Below are positions 17,991 to 26,358 of a DNA stretch of 64,000 bases, in pieces; the first letter of the stretch is position 1, and each line of letters opens with the position of its first letter. The stretch is from CAVRUD01 sp963849635 (lineage in GTDB: Bacteria > Chloroflexota > Chloroflexia > Thermomicrobiales > UBA6265), in NCBI GenBank assembly GCA_963849635.1, contig CAWKIA010000045.1:62001-126000 (forward strand), given 5' to 3'. The translations under genes were made by a program, and so were the position numbers. The notes below the pieces were generated by a model, which saw only the letters and a program-made list of their open reading frames with translations, did not search any database and was not told where the DNA came from.

Positions 17991-18416
17991 TCAACTCAGG
18001 CCGACGTTGTCGAACTCTGGTAGTAAGACCACGCTTTCTTGTTCGTTCGGGTCGGTCCGGGCGAGCACGGCTGTGCATGGCTCGGTCTGGCTTGGGTTGG
18101 CGGGAAGATGCGGCATGCCTGCCGGGATGTACAGCAACTCGCCTGCCTTAATCGTCATGTACTCGCTCAAATCGGCTCCGTACCACATCTCGGAGATCCC
18201 GGAGATGATGTAGATCGCCGTTTCGTGCGCATGATGCATGTGTGCTTTCGCCCGGCCTCCCGGCGGGATGGTGAGCAGGTGCATGCAGATACCGGTCGAA
18301 CCAACGGTCTCTGCGGCAATGCCGGCAAAGTAAGAAAAGCCCTGCTTGCCGTCGTAGGTGTGATCTGGACGAATCACTTGACACGTTAGCTGGTTGTCTT
18401 TGAGCGACTGAGTCAT
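17991..18416 (-). CDS. cupin-domain protein
   Basis: The 141-residue protein has one cupin barrel. Motif 1 is seen as GGRAKAHMHHAHETAIYIISG (His and Glu metal ligands) and motif 2 as ELLYIPAGMPHLPAN (final His). The ATG at 18416 is supported by GGAGG eight bases upstream. Such small cupins act as sugar isomerases, dioxygenases or sensors, so the substrate is not assignable. It is co-directional with the flavin reductase 30 bases downstream. Confidence 0.78.
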   Translation of the reverse strand: MTQSLKDNQLTCQVIRPDHTYDGKQGFSYFAGIAAETVGSTGICMHLLTIPPGGRAKAHMHHAHETAIYIISGISEMWYGADLSEYMTIKAGELLYIPAGMPHLPANPSQTEPCTAVLARTDPNEQESVVLLPEFDNVGLS

Positions 18417-18923
18417 CCTTCGCGCCTCCAAGACTGCGGAAGTCAGCTGTGGGCCAGGTGGCGCTTCGCGTGAATCGGCAGCTGAGCCACCCTCCTCCGT
18501 ACTCTACGTCACCCGGCGCAATCAGGACCGATCTCGCCAGCCAGGCAATGTGACGCGCGACGACATTTGGGTATCGCCAATCGAGCCTCAGCACCTCCTG
18601 CCTGACCAGACAGCATTGAGCGGAAGCGCCTGCCCGGTGCCGGCTTCCGCATCTATCGGTGGCTTCTCCCGTCGCGAAAGAGCGAATGCCCCATGCAACG
18701 GGTTGCAATCTCCTGGGAGCGTTTGTGCTGAGAGTCCAACGATTCTGGTCCAAACGACTCGTGCCTCAAGTGCGGCAGCGTCATTGTGCAATGCGCCCAA
18801 TTCTCTCCAATTGATTCGTTAACCCGGCACGTACCTGTGTACGGCCGCACTTTCTAGACTCAGAGCTACCCACAACGGAGAGGGCAGCAATTTCGTTTGG
18901 GTCGGGTCGAGAGAGGGCACAGT
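18417..18923. other. intergenic region upstream of ammonium channel
   Basis: This 507-base divergent region separates the cupin from the ammonium channel. I see no gene in it. An inverted pair TGCAAC-GG-GTTGCA at 18694-18707 could be an operator, but it is short. The segment close to the channel start is less GC-rich than its surroundings (CCAATTGATTCGTTAACC near 18818), as expected for a promoter. No recognisable sigma-54 site was seen. Confidence 0.4.
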
Positions 18924-20150
18924 ATGGACACGGGCGATACAGCATGGGTACTTATGAGCACGGCGCTGGTCATGCTCATGACTCCGGCGTTGGGGTTCTT
19001 CTACGGCGGTCTGGTCCGCCAGAAGAATGTGTTGGCAACCCTGATGCACAGTTTCGGCATCCTGGCGATGATCAGCGTCGTCTGGGTGCTCTGGGGCTAC
19101 ACGTTGGCCTTCGGCCCCGATGCGGGCAGTGGCTTCATCGGTAACCTCGATTGGATCGGTCTTACCGACGTCGAGCAGACGCCGAGTGATCTGTACGCGA
19201 CGACGATCCCACATCTCCTATTCATGATGTACCAGGGGATGTTCGCCATCATCACGGTGGCGCTGATCACCGGCGCGTTTGCCGAGCGCTTCCGCCTCAA
19301 GGCACTGGTGGTCTTCGCGATTGCCTGGTCAACGCTGGTCTACTCCCCGATCGCCCACTGGGTATGGTCGACCAAAGGCTGGCTGTATGACCTTGGCGCG
19401 CTCGACTTCGCCGGTGGCACAGTCGTGCACATCTCGTCGGGCGTGGCGGCTCTGGTCGCGGCACTCGTCGTCGGTCGCCGGGTCGGCTTCAAGACCGAGA
19501 AGATGGACCCGCACAACCTGACCTACACGGTCCTGGGCGCCGGGCTTCTCTGGTTCGGCTGGTTCGGATTCAATGCCGGCAGCGCGGTTGGCGCCAATGG
19601 CCTGGCCGCTAACGCCTTCGTCGTCACCAACACCGCCGCCGCCATGGGGGCGATGACCTGGTTGACGGCGACCTGGATCCGCGATGGCCGCCCGAGCGTG
19701 CTCGGTGCCGCCGCCGGTGCGGTCGCTGGCTTGGTCGCCATCACCCCGGCCGCGGGCTTCGTGGATGCATCGTCATCGATCGTCATCGGCTTTGGGGCGG
19801 GCATCCTCTGCTACGCCGCCGTCGGGTTCCTCAAGGAGCGGCTCCACGTCGACGATGCCCTCGACGTCTTCGCCGTCCACGGTGTCGGCGGGATCTGGGG
19901 CGCCCTGGCAACCGGCCTATTCGCCGACGCTTCGGTCAACCCGGCCGGTGACGACGGGCTCTTCTTCGGCAATGCTGCCCAGCTCTGGGAGCAGTTTGTC
20001 GCCGTGGTCGTCGTCGCCGCCTTCTCGGCGGTCGCGACCTTCGTCATCCTCAAAGCCATCGAGTACACGATCGGCCTCCGCGTCCCCGAGGACGAAGAAG
20101 TGGCTGGACTCGATCCGACCACACACGGGGAATTCGGCTACCAACTTTAG
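18924..20150 (+). CDS. amt: ammonium channel/transporter Amt
   Basis: The 408-residue inner-membrane channel conducts ammonium or ammonia. About eleven transmembrane helices are visible, with the Amt hallmarks: FFYGGLVRQKNVLATL, D161 in DFAGGTVVHISSG, and the twin pore histidines H169 and H319 (DVFAVHGVGGIWG). The ATG at 18924 has GAGAGGG upstream. The length is normal and no C-terminal fusion is present. Unlike most amt loci, no PII (glnK) gene follows; a 43-residue membrane peptide does. It probably responds to nitrogen status, but no NtrC-type site is evident. Confidence 0.95.
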   Translation: MDTGDTAWVLMSTALVMLMTPALGFFYGGLVRQKNVLATLMHSFGILAMISVVWVLWGYTLAFGPDAGSGFIGNLDWIGLTDVEQTPSDLYATTIPHLLFMMYQGMFAIITVALITGAFAERFRLKALVVFAIAWSTLVYSPIAHWVWSTKGWLYDLGALDFAGGTVVHISSGVAALVAALVVGRRVGFKTEKMDPHNLTYTVLGAGLLWFGWFGFNAGSAVGANGLAANAFVVTNTAAAMGAMTWLTATWIRDGRPSVLGAAAGAVAGLVAITPAAGFVDASSSIVIGFGAGILCYAAVGFLKERLHVDDALDVFAVHGVGGIWGALATGLFADASVNPAGDDGLFFGNAAQLWEQFVAVVVVAAFSAVATFVILKAIEYTIGLRVPEDEEVAGLDPTTHGEFGYQL

Positions 20151-20254
20151 GGTCCAACGAGCGGTGCTGGCGGTTCAACTGAGCCGCCGGCACCGAGACC
20201 AGTCAATCAGCGGTCGACAGTTCCGTTGCTTGTAACGCTCAGGGAGGTCCAGTC

Positions 20255-20386
20255 ATGATTCTCGTCGCATTCATCATCTTCCTCGCCGTGATTGTGGCCG
20301 CCGTCATGGCGCCGACCGACAAGGTCAAGGAGCAGGTTCCCGCTCGTGCGTCATCCTTCCCCCTCCTCGAGGGTGCGGCGGACTAA
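20255..20386 (+). CDS. small single-helix membrane peptide, 43 aa
   Basis: This short reading frame starts at ATG 20255 with a strong GGGAGG site eight bases upstream. It encodes one hydrophobic helix (ILVAFIIFLAVIVAAVMA) followed by a charged tail (PTDKVKEQVPARAS) and ends at 20386. It lies 104 bases after amt and before the intrinsic terminator at 20436, so it is most likely the last gene of the amt transcript. I know no named family. The good ribosome site, membrane topology and position inside the transcription unit argue for a real peptide, possibly an Amt accessory. Confidence 0.6.
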   Translation: MILVAFIIFLAVIVAAVMAPTDKVKEQVPARASSFPLLEGAAD

Positions 20387-20435
20387 CCAGAAGGCGAAAT
20401 CCAGATTGGGCGAGTTCCACAAGACCTTCCGCCAG

Positions 20436-20470
20436 AAACGGGGATGGGCCGATCGGCCTGCCCCGTTTTT
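20436..20470 (+). terminator. intrinsic terminator of the amt unit
   Basis: The stem AAACGGGG at 20436-20443 pairs with CCCCGTTTT at 20461-20469, enclosing a nested GGCC-GATC-GGCC stem and followed by a T run. It is a classic Rho-independent terminator, placed just after the small membrane peptide. Confidence 0.8.
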
Positions 20471-20509
20471 GCGTTGATGCCTGAAACGTTAACATCAGGG
20501 CACTATCTC

Positions 20510-20527
20510 TAGTGAAGTTTTTCACTA
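20510..20527. promoter_or_regulatory. palindromic operator TAGTGAA-N4-TTCACTA (Rex- or CRP/FNR-like)
   Basis: The palindrome TAGTGAAGTTTTTCACTA has perfect 7-base arms. Its GTGAA-N4-TTCAC core is the spacing of Rex redox operators, and GTGA-N6-TCAC is the spacing of CRP/FNR sites. It overlaps a -10-like TATACT at 20526-20531, so a bound protein would block or modulate transcription of the membrane gene at 20699. Which regulator uses it is unknown. Confidence 0.5.
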
Positions 20528-20698
20528 TACTGGGGCTTATGGGGGGTTAGGACAGCAGTGTCTGCCGACCCTCCGGGCACAGTCGCCCCACGAATGATTC
20601 CCCATCCGCCAATGCTGGCACCCATAGGCGAGGACGCCGGTTCCCGAGTTGGGCGGCGCTCTTTTCGCGCCTACCGGCCCGCGTGCCAACCGAGACGG

Positions 20699-21265
20699 AT
20701 GCGCATGATCGAGATACTTCTGACACTTGCCAAAACGACGGCGGCCATCGCCCTGGTGATCCTGGCCGTCTCCCAAATCTATCGACCCTGGACATCGGAG
20801 CCGACCGGCTTTGTCCTTCGCCAGTTCCGCCTGCCGCTCTCGGCGCGGCTTCGTCTACATAGCCTCTGGCTGATGGGCGCGGCAATCCTCGTCGGGCTGG
20901 CCGCCGCCCCGCAGGTCGAGATCGGCATGCTGCCCCTGGCGATCGTGGGGATCGGCGCCATCGCCATCGCCGCGCTGCCCGTGCGCTACACGATCACCGC
21001 CGAAGGGATCTACGTCGGCCGGACGAAGTTGCGCCGGTGGACCCAGTTCGCCGGCCTGTCGGCCCGGAACGGCTGGATCTTCTTGCAGCCGGTCGCCGAC
21101 AGCTCCAGCCTGCTGGTGCGCTCCCCGGGCGGCGCGGACGGCGACGCTCTGCTCGCTGAATTGCGCGGGCTCGTCCGGCTCTCCTACAAGGGCGAATCTT
21201 CTCGGGCGACCCGTGAAGATGTCTCGTTGAGAGCGGATGGCGCTCCGGAAGGTTCGGTTGCCTAG
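20699..21265 (+). CDS. hypothetical membrane protein with PH-like C-terminal part
   Basis: The 188-residue protein has an N-terminal helix (IEILLTLAKTTAAIALVILAV) and two further hydrophobic stretches (LHSLWLMGAAILVGLAAA and MLPLAIVGIGAIAIAAL). A short beta-rich soluble part follows (RYTITAEGIYVGRTKLRRWTQF). That order, membrane helices then a domain with the ITAEGIYVG strand, is common in small bacterial membrane proteins of unknown role. The ATG at 20699 is chosen because it directly precedes the first helix; the frame is open back to 20558. It lies downstream of the palindromic operator at 20510. Confidence 0.6.
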   Translation: MRMIEILLTLAKTTAAIALVILAVSQIYRPWTSEPTGFVLRQFRLPLSARLRLHSLWLMGAAILVGLAAAPQVEIGMLPLAIVGIGAIAIAALPVRYTITAEGIYVGRTKLRRWTQFAGLSARNGWIFLQPVADSSSLLVRSPGGADGDALLAELRGLVRLSYKGESSRATREDVSLRADGAPEGSVA

Positions 21266-21330
21266 CGCCGGTTGAGAACGGCGACTGCAGGGTGGCGGAT
21301 TGTGGCCGTCCGATTGAGCCGCGGAGGTCA

Positions 21331-21459
21331 GCCTTGTAGGGGCGGACCGATGTGTCCGCCCGGCCCCAGTCCGCAGCGTCTCAGATCGGGAATGGCGTTT
21401 CCATGCGGGAATCGGTCGGTTGGCAACCGGGCGGACACATTGGTCCGGCCCTGCCAGGC
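21331..21459. repeat. inverted-repeat intergenic element (about 129 bp)
   Basis: The left arm, centred on GGGCGGACCGATGTGTCCGC (from 21339), is mirrored by GGGCGGACACATTGGTCCGG at 21429-21448, with weaker pairing outward (GCCTTGTA against TGCCAGGC). The arms are about 35 bases with a short spacer. No coding potential is seen. It is a second type of dispersed or hairpin intergenic repeat, different from the 146-bp family. The rest of 21266-21562 shows nothing recognisable. Confidence 0.6.
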
Positions 21460-21562
21460 GTTGCGAGGCGTTCAAACCTGACCGTTGTGACCCATTGCCA
21501 ATCGCCACAGCAGATACGCCCCGCACGGTCTCTACCGTGCCAGGCGTTTTTGCATTTCGTCG

Positions 21563-23998
21563 CTACCCTTCCGCCAGATCCAGCGCCAGCATGGCCGCGT
21601 TGACGATCTGGTCGGCGTCGATGCCGGTCTTGTGATAGAGGGCGGCGCGGGAGCCGGACTGGCCGAACTCGTCGACGCCCAGTGGAACAACCGGCACGCC
21701 GTAGATGCTTCCAAGGAAGGAGAGCGAGTGCGAGGCTCCGTCCTGGACCGTCACGATCGGGGCGCGGCGCTCGTCCGCCGGCAGCAGCGTCTCGATGTGG
21801 CCGAGGTTGAGCTTCGTGCGCGCGTCACGCAGTTGCGCCCGACGCGCCTCCCGTAGCTCCGCGAAGAGCCGGCTGGCGCTGGTGACATTGATCACGTTCG
21901 CGGCAACGCCCTCGGCGTGTAGCTGTTTCGCGGCGGCGATCGCGTCCGGCACCATGATCCCGGCGGCTGCGATCTGGACGGTGTCCGATGGCGCCAGATC
22001 GGCTGCATGCACCCGGCGATCGATGATCCGGTACCCGCCGTCCAGCATCTGCCGGCGGAGTTCGTCCTCGCCGAGGCGCTCCAATGGCTCGGTCATCAGC
22101 GTCTGGTCGATCGGTTTGGTGCTCAGGCGCAGGTACGTCGATAGTCCGTGCTCACGATCGCAGCAGAGGCGGAGGCCTTCGAGCAACGCCCACTCGACCT
22201 CGCGGGCAAAGGTGGGCTCGTAGAACCGCAGGCTGGGCAGTTCGATGCCCAGCGATGGGGTCACGGTGCTCTGATGGGCGCCGCCTTCCGGCGACAGGGA
22301 GACTCCCGCTGGAGTGCCCGCGAACACCATTTTCGAGCCGACATACAGGCTGTAGATCAGAGCATCCAGGCCCCGGCAGACGAACGGGTCATAGACAGTG
22401 CCGACCGGCAAGAGATGCTGCCCGGTCAACTCGTAGGAGAGCCCAAACTGGCCGAGGGCCATGAACAGGTTCATCTCCGAGATGCCCAGCTCGATGTGGC
22501 GGCCGGCCGGACCAGGTTGCCAGCGAACGAGGCGTGGCCCCTCGTGCTCAAAATCCTCCGTGTCAGTGGGATGGAAAACGCCCACCTTATTGATCCAGCC
22601 CGCCAGGTGGGTCGATGTGGCGACATCCGGCGAGAGCGTGACCAGCCGCTCGCCCACGCCAGGCACATCGGCGAGGCGGACCATCGCCCGGCCCAGCGCC
22701 TCCTGGGTAGAAGTGACGTTCGGGTGGCGGGCGTCAATTCCCGGCGGGATCGCCGTTGCGAGCAGTGGTGGGCCAGGCTCGTCGTCGGGGCTGGGTTCGA
22801 GTCGGGCAGCCGCGGCCGCACAGTATTGCCCGGCCGGTGAGTCCGGCGGGAAGGCGTTCCACTCTTCCCCTTCGGCAATGCCGAACTTCTCGCGGAGGGC
22901 ATCCATCTGGCTCTGGGTGAGTAACTGTGAGTGATTGAGCGGGTCGCCAGCGAACGGTAGGCCCCATCCCTTGACGGTGTAGGCGAAGACGACGACCGGA
23001 GTGTGGTCGACTGCGTCGGCCTCAGCCAGAACTTCGATGAGCCGGGGAAGATCGTGGCCGCCGAGGTTGGCGATCAGGTGCTGAATCTCGTCGTCGCTGA
23101 CGCCTCGAACCGAATCGAGGATGAGGGTGCGCTCCTCTGGGTCGGCCACCTCGCTCAGGCGGCGGCGCAGAGCGACCCCATCCGAGATCCGGATGAGGGC
23201 CTGGTACTCCTCGTTGCTCATGTCGTCGATACGGCGGCGTAGGGCAGCGCCGCCTGGGCCGGTGGACATCGCGGCTTCGAGCCGCTTACCGTACTTCGCC
23301 TCCAGTACCTTCCAGCCGGCGCCGGCAAACAGGGCCTTGAGCTGGTTAGCGCGGACGCCTGGGATGACCCGGTCCAGGCTTTGGCGGTTCAGGTCGATGA
23401 TCCAGATCGAGTTGCCAACGCCCTTGATGGCCTCTTCCGCCACCGTCTCCCAGACGTTGCCTTCGTCCAGCTCGGCATCGCCGATTAGTGCAATGAACCG
23501 ATCGGATGTGACATGACCGAAGTGGATCTGGCCGTAGCGATGGGCCAGGGCGGCGAACACCGGCGCGACGGCGCCCAGGCCGACGGAGCCGGTCGAGAAG
23601 TCGACCGGATCGGGGTCTTTTGTCCGGCTGGGGTAGGCCTGCAAGCCGCCGAACTCACGCAGGGTTGGCAGGTACTTCTGATCGAGGCGCCCGAGGAGGT
23701 ACTGGCTGGCGTGGAAGACGGGCGATGCGTGCGGCTTGATCGAGACCCGGTCACCGGCCCGCAAAAAGTGGAAATAGAGAGCGGTGACAATGGTCGCGAC
23801 CGAGGCCGACGAGGCCTGGTGGCCGCCCACTTTTGTCTTCTCCGACGATGGCCGCAGGTTGTTGGCATGGTGGACCATCATCGTCGAGAGCCAGAGGACC
23901 CGGCGTTCGATCTCCTCCAGGATGTCGAGGTCGGCGGGGTCGAGGCCGGTTCCAGAAATGCCGGCGTCGGGAATGGCCGGCGCCTGGATCGTCGCCAT
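21563..23998 (-). CDS. pyruvate dehydrogenase E1 component, homodimeric (AceE-like) / transketolase-superfamily enzyme
   Basis: The 811-residue thiamine-diphosphate enzyme has the three-domain transketolase layout. GGHQASSASVATI near residues 58-70 and the HASPVFHASQYLLG segment resemble AceE-type E1 proteins. The ThDP/Mg motif is GDAELDEGN with the closing Asn in IIDLNRQS. The pyrimidine domain has ELGISEMNLFMALGQFGLSYE with the catalytic Glu, and the C-terminal domain has VTVQDGASHSLSFLG. AceE-type E1 converts pyruvate to CO2 and a hydroxyethyl unit. No E2 or E3 gene is adjacent, so another 2-ketoacid or phosphoketose substrate is possible. The ATG at 23998 has AAGGAG upstream. Confidence 0.75.
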   Translation of the reverse strand: MATIQAPAIPDAGISGTGLDPADLDILEEIERRVLWLSTMMVHHANNLRPSSEKTKVGGHQASSASVATIVTALYFHFLRAGDRVSIKPHASPVFHASQYLLGRLDQKYLPTLREFGGLQAYPSRTKDPDPVDFSTGSVGLGAVAPVFAALAHRYGQIHFGHVTSDRFIALIGDAELDEGNVWETVAEEAIKGVGNSIWIIDLNRQSLDRVIPGVRANQLKALFAGAGWKVLEAKYGKRLEAAMSTGPGGAALRRRIDDMSNEEYQALIRISDGVALRRRLSEVADPEERTLILDSVRGVSDDEIQHLIANLGGHDLPRLIEVLAEADAVDHTPVVVFAYTVKGWGLPFAGDPLNHSQLLTQSQMDALREKFGIAEGEEWNAFPPDSPAGQYCAAAAARLEPSPDDEPGPPLLATAIPPGIDARHPNVTSTQEALGRAMVRLADVPGVGERLVTLSPDVATSTHLAGWINKVGVFHPTDTEDFEHEGPRLVRWQPGPAGRHIELGISEMNLFMALGQFGLSYELTGQHLLPVGTVYDPFVCRGLDALIYSLYVGSKMVFAGTPAGVSLSPEGGAHQSTVTPSLGIELPSLRFYEPTFAREVEWALLEGLRLCCDREHGLSTYLRLSTKPIDQTLMTEPLERLGEDELRRQMLDGGYRIIDRRVHAADLAPSDTVQIAAAGIMVPDAIAAAKQLHAEGVAANVINVTSASRLFAELREARRAQLRDARTKLNLGHIETLLPADERRAPIVTVQDGASHSLSFLGSIYGVPVVPLGVDEFGQSGSRAALYHKTGIDADQIVNAAMLALDLAEG

Positions 23999-24087
23999 GG
24001 TGGTGGAGCTCCTTCGTCGGGTGGTGAAGCATCGCCGGAGATGGCCGCAATGGTAGCGAACCAGCAGAGTTGGCGAAAGGGGCGGAC

Positions 24088-24729
24088 TCAGGCTTCCGGC
24101 GTTTCCGCCTCGTCATCGATCGGGAAAGATGCCTCGATCAACCAGCGGGTCTCGCCCTCGACGAATACGACGTAATCGCGATAGGTGCCATCGTCGTTGC
24201 TACTGGTCACAACCGCGCCCACGGACCCGTCCGGATACGTCGCCACCTCGTCGATCGCGACGACCGTGAGATAGTCGGGCAGGTCAGGAGTCGGTTCCGG
24301 CCGTTCCAGGCGGGCGCCGCTTTCAGTGACGTCTGCCGCACCTTCGCCCACGAACTGGCGGGCAAGAAAGTCACCAGTGACGAGGGCATAGACGCGTAGG
24401 GGCTGGCCCGCGTTAGCGCAGGCAGCGGACTCGATGATCGTGCTCGTGATGCCCCGGATCGTGGCATCGTCCGCCGCCTCGCCCTGAGCGGAATCGGGTT
24501 GGTCCACATCCATAACAGCCGCCGGCGTCCCGTTCCAGAGCGGTAGGGCGCGTGGTTCGACGGAACACATGGCCGGGTCGGCGGTGACAGGCAACTCCTC
24601 TTGAGCGGCCAGGGTCGCTGGGAATGAAACAGCGGTTGCCGCGAGCAGTAATCCGCCCGCAAGTGTTGCCGCGATCCGCCATGAAACTGGTACCTTCCGG
24701 CCAAAAAGTTGTGCCCACGACAACGACAC
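24088..24729 (-). CDS. exported hypothetical protein
   Basis: The 213-residue protein begins at GTG 24729 with an ideal AGGAGG seven bases upstream. A signal peptide is evident: a basic N-terminus (GRKVPVSWR), a hydrophobic core (IAATLAGGLLLAATAVSFPATLAAQ) and a likely cleavage after AAQ. The mature part has two Cys, possibly a disulfide, and ends with VVAIDEVATYPDGSVGAVVTS followed by DYVVFVEGETRWLIEASFPI. That ending is like NTF2-fold or DUF4440-type exported proteins. The function is unknown. It lies divergently from the glutamine-synthetase-like gene with a 196-base gap. Confidence 0.65.
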   Translation of the reverse strand: MSLSWAQLFGRKVPVSWRIAATLAGGLLLAATAVSFPATLAAQEELPVTADPAMCSVEPRALPLWNGTPAAVMDVDQPDSAQGEAADDATIRGITSTIIESAACANAGQPLRVYALVTGDFLARQFVGEGAADVTESGARLERPEPTPDLPDYLTVVAIDEVATYPDGSVGAVVTSSNDDGTYRDYVVFVEGETRWLIEASFPIDDEAETPEA

Positions 24730-24925
24730 GGTTGTGCCTCCTGACCCGTTTGCTTTGCCGACGTCTGAAGTAAACTCGGAGCAATCGTAAAGCAGCTTTC
24801 TACGGTGCCAGTGTGGCCCGGATTTGGCAGGCGACGCAAGCGGTCGCCAAAACTTCCGGGACGTCATCCGCACCGCGCCGCGGGAGTTGGACGAGGCCGC
24901 GACTGGGCGGCGAGGAACCACACGG

Positions 24926-26296
24926 ATGACCGACATGCGGGGATCTGCTGGACACGACGCCGTACTCGATGCCGCCGCCGAGGCAGAACTGCGCCTGGTT
25001 CGGTTCCTCTACTGCGATCTCGGCGGCATGGTCCGGGGCAAGGCCACCCATGCCCTCCATCTCCCGTCGCGCATCCGCGACGGCATCGCCCTAACGTGCG
25101 CCCAGATGGCGATGAACGCGCTCGACCAGCTTCAGGACCTTCCGGGCATGACGGCGGTCGGCGAGGTGCGGATCGTTCCTGATCCCGACTCCTTCGTCAT
25201 CCTGCCGTACGCACCCCGCACTGGCGCGATGTTCTCGTCGCTTCTCAATCTCGACAAGAGTCCGTCCGCGACCTGTCCACGGACGTTCCTATCCCGCGTG
25301 ATCGACGACGCCGCATCACAGGGACTGCGGGCCGAGGCCGCATTTGAGTTGGAATTCTTCCTCGCCAAAGAGGTGGAAGGTACGCTCGTGCCGGTCGATC
25401 GCTCACTGTGCTTCAGTAGCGCCGGGATGAACTCGACGGCGGCGTACACCGACGATCTGATCGCTGCCCTCGAAGCGCAAGGCATCGCGATCGAGCAGGC
25501 GATGCCGGAGTATGGACCCGGCCAGCAAGAGATCTCGATCCGCCACACCGATCTCCTCAGGGCCGCCGACCGGCACCTGTGGACGAAGGAGACGGTCAAG
25601 GCCGTCGCTCACCGGCACAACCTGGTGGCATCGTTCGCTCCCAAGCCGTTCCCCGATCTTGTTGGCTCCGGCGGTCACCTCCATTTCTCGCTCTGGGATA
25701 CGACCACGGGCAGCAACGTCCTGCACGATCCTGATGCGGCGCGTGGCTTCAGCCGCCTGGGCGAACACTTCGTCGCCGGTGTCCTGAAGCATCTGCCCGC
25801 CCTGAGCGCGATCACGTGCCCGACCGTGAACTCGTACAAGCGTCTGCAGCCGCACGCCTGGGCGTCGGCGTTCGTCTGCTATGGGTACGACAATCGCGAG
25901 GCGGCCGTGCGCATTCCATCGACCTTTTGGGGCGATCCCGCAGCGTCGGCCAACATCGAGCTCAAGACGGTCGACAACAGCTCCAACCCATATCTGGCGC
26001 TTGGCGCGTTCATGGCCGCTGGCCTGGATGGCATCAAGCGAGAGCTCGATCCCGGTCCCCCGCTCGATATCGACCCGGGGTACCTCGACGATGCAGAGCG
26101 AGAACGACGCGGCTACCACCGTCTGCCATCCTCCCTCGACGTCGCGCTTGATGCGCTGGAGCGCGACTCGGTTATCACCGGAGCACTTGGCCCTGAGTTG
26201 GCCGAAGCGTTCATCAAGATTCGCCGCTCCGAAGTGGTCGCTTACAGCCAGATGGCCGAAGAAGCCCAGTTTGCCGATCATTTCGCGCGGTATTGA
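24926..26296 (+). CDS. glutamine synthetase-family ligase (PuuA/FluG-like)
   Basis: The 456-residue protein is a glutamine-synthetase-fold ligase that uses ATP and glutamate. Conserved blocks include LVRFLYCDLGGMVRGKA near the N-terminus, ELEFFLAKE (first metal Glu pair), YGPGQQEISIRHTDLLRAAD, GSGGHLHFSLWD (metal His) and NSYKRLQPHAWAS with the nucleotide/glutamate-binding Arg. Divergence from GlnA and the following amidohydrolase point to gamma-glutamylation of an amine rather than ammonia assimilation (inference). The ATG at 24926 has GAGGAA upstream. It is the first gene of an operon continuing through the Liv-type transporter. Confidence 0.82.
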   Translation: MTDMRGSAGHDAVLDAAAEAELRLVRFLYCDLGGMVRGKATHALHLPSRIRDGIALTCAQMAMNALDQLQDLPGMTAVGEVRIVPDPDSFVILPYAPRTGAMFSSLLNLDKSPSATCPRTFLSRVIDDAASQGLRAEAAFELEFFLAKEVEGTLVPVDRSLCFSSAGMNSTAAYTDDLIAALEAQGIAIEQAMPEYGPGQQEISIRHTDLLRAADRHLWTKETVKAVAHRHNLVASFAPKPFPDLVGSGGHLHFSLWDTTTGSNVLHDPDAARGFSRLGEHFVAGVLKHLPALSAITCPTVNSYKRLQPHAWASAFVCYGYDNREAAVRIPSTFWGDPAASANIELKTVDNSSNPYLALGAFMAAGLDGIKRELDPGPPLDIDPGYLDDAERERRGYHRLPSSLDVALDALERDSVITGALGPELAEAFIKIRRSEVVAYSQMAEEAQFADHFARY

Positions 26297-26358
26297 TCGG
26301 TCGCGATGAGCGACCGAACGCGAAGTAACGCGCGAGTACGTAGCCGAAGGACGATCTG

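Noticed and set aside
18694..18707. TGCAAC-GG-GTTGCA as a definite operator
   Set aside because: Arms of six bases are expected by chance at this scale and no promoter elements are placed around it; it is only mentioned in the intergenic entry.
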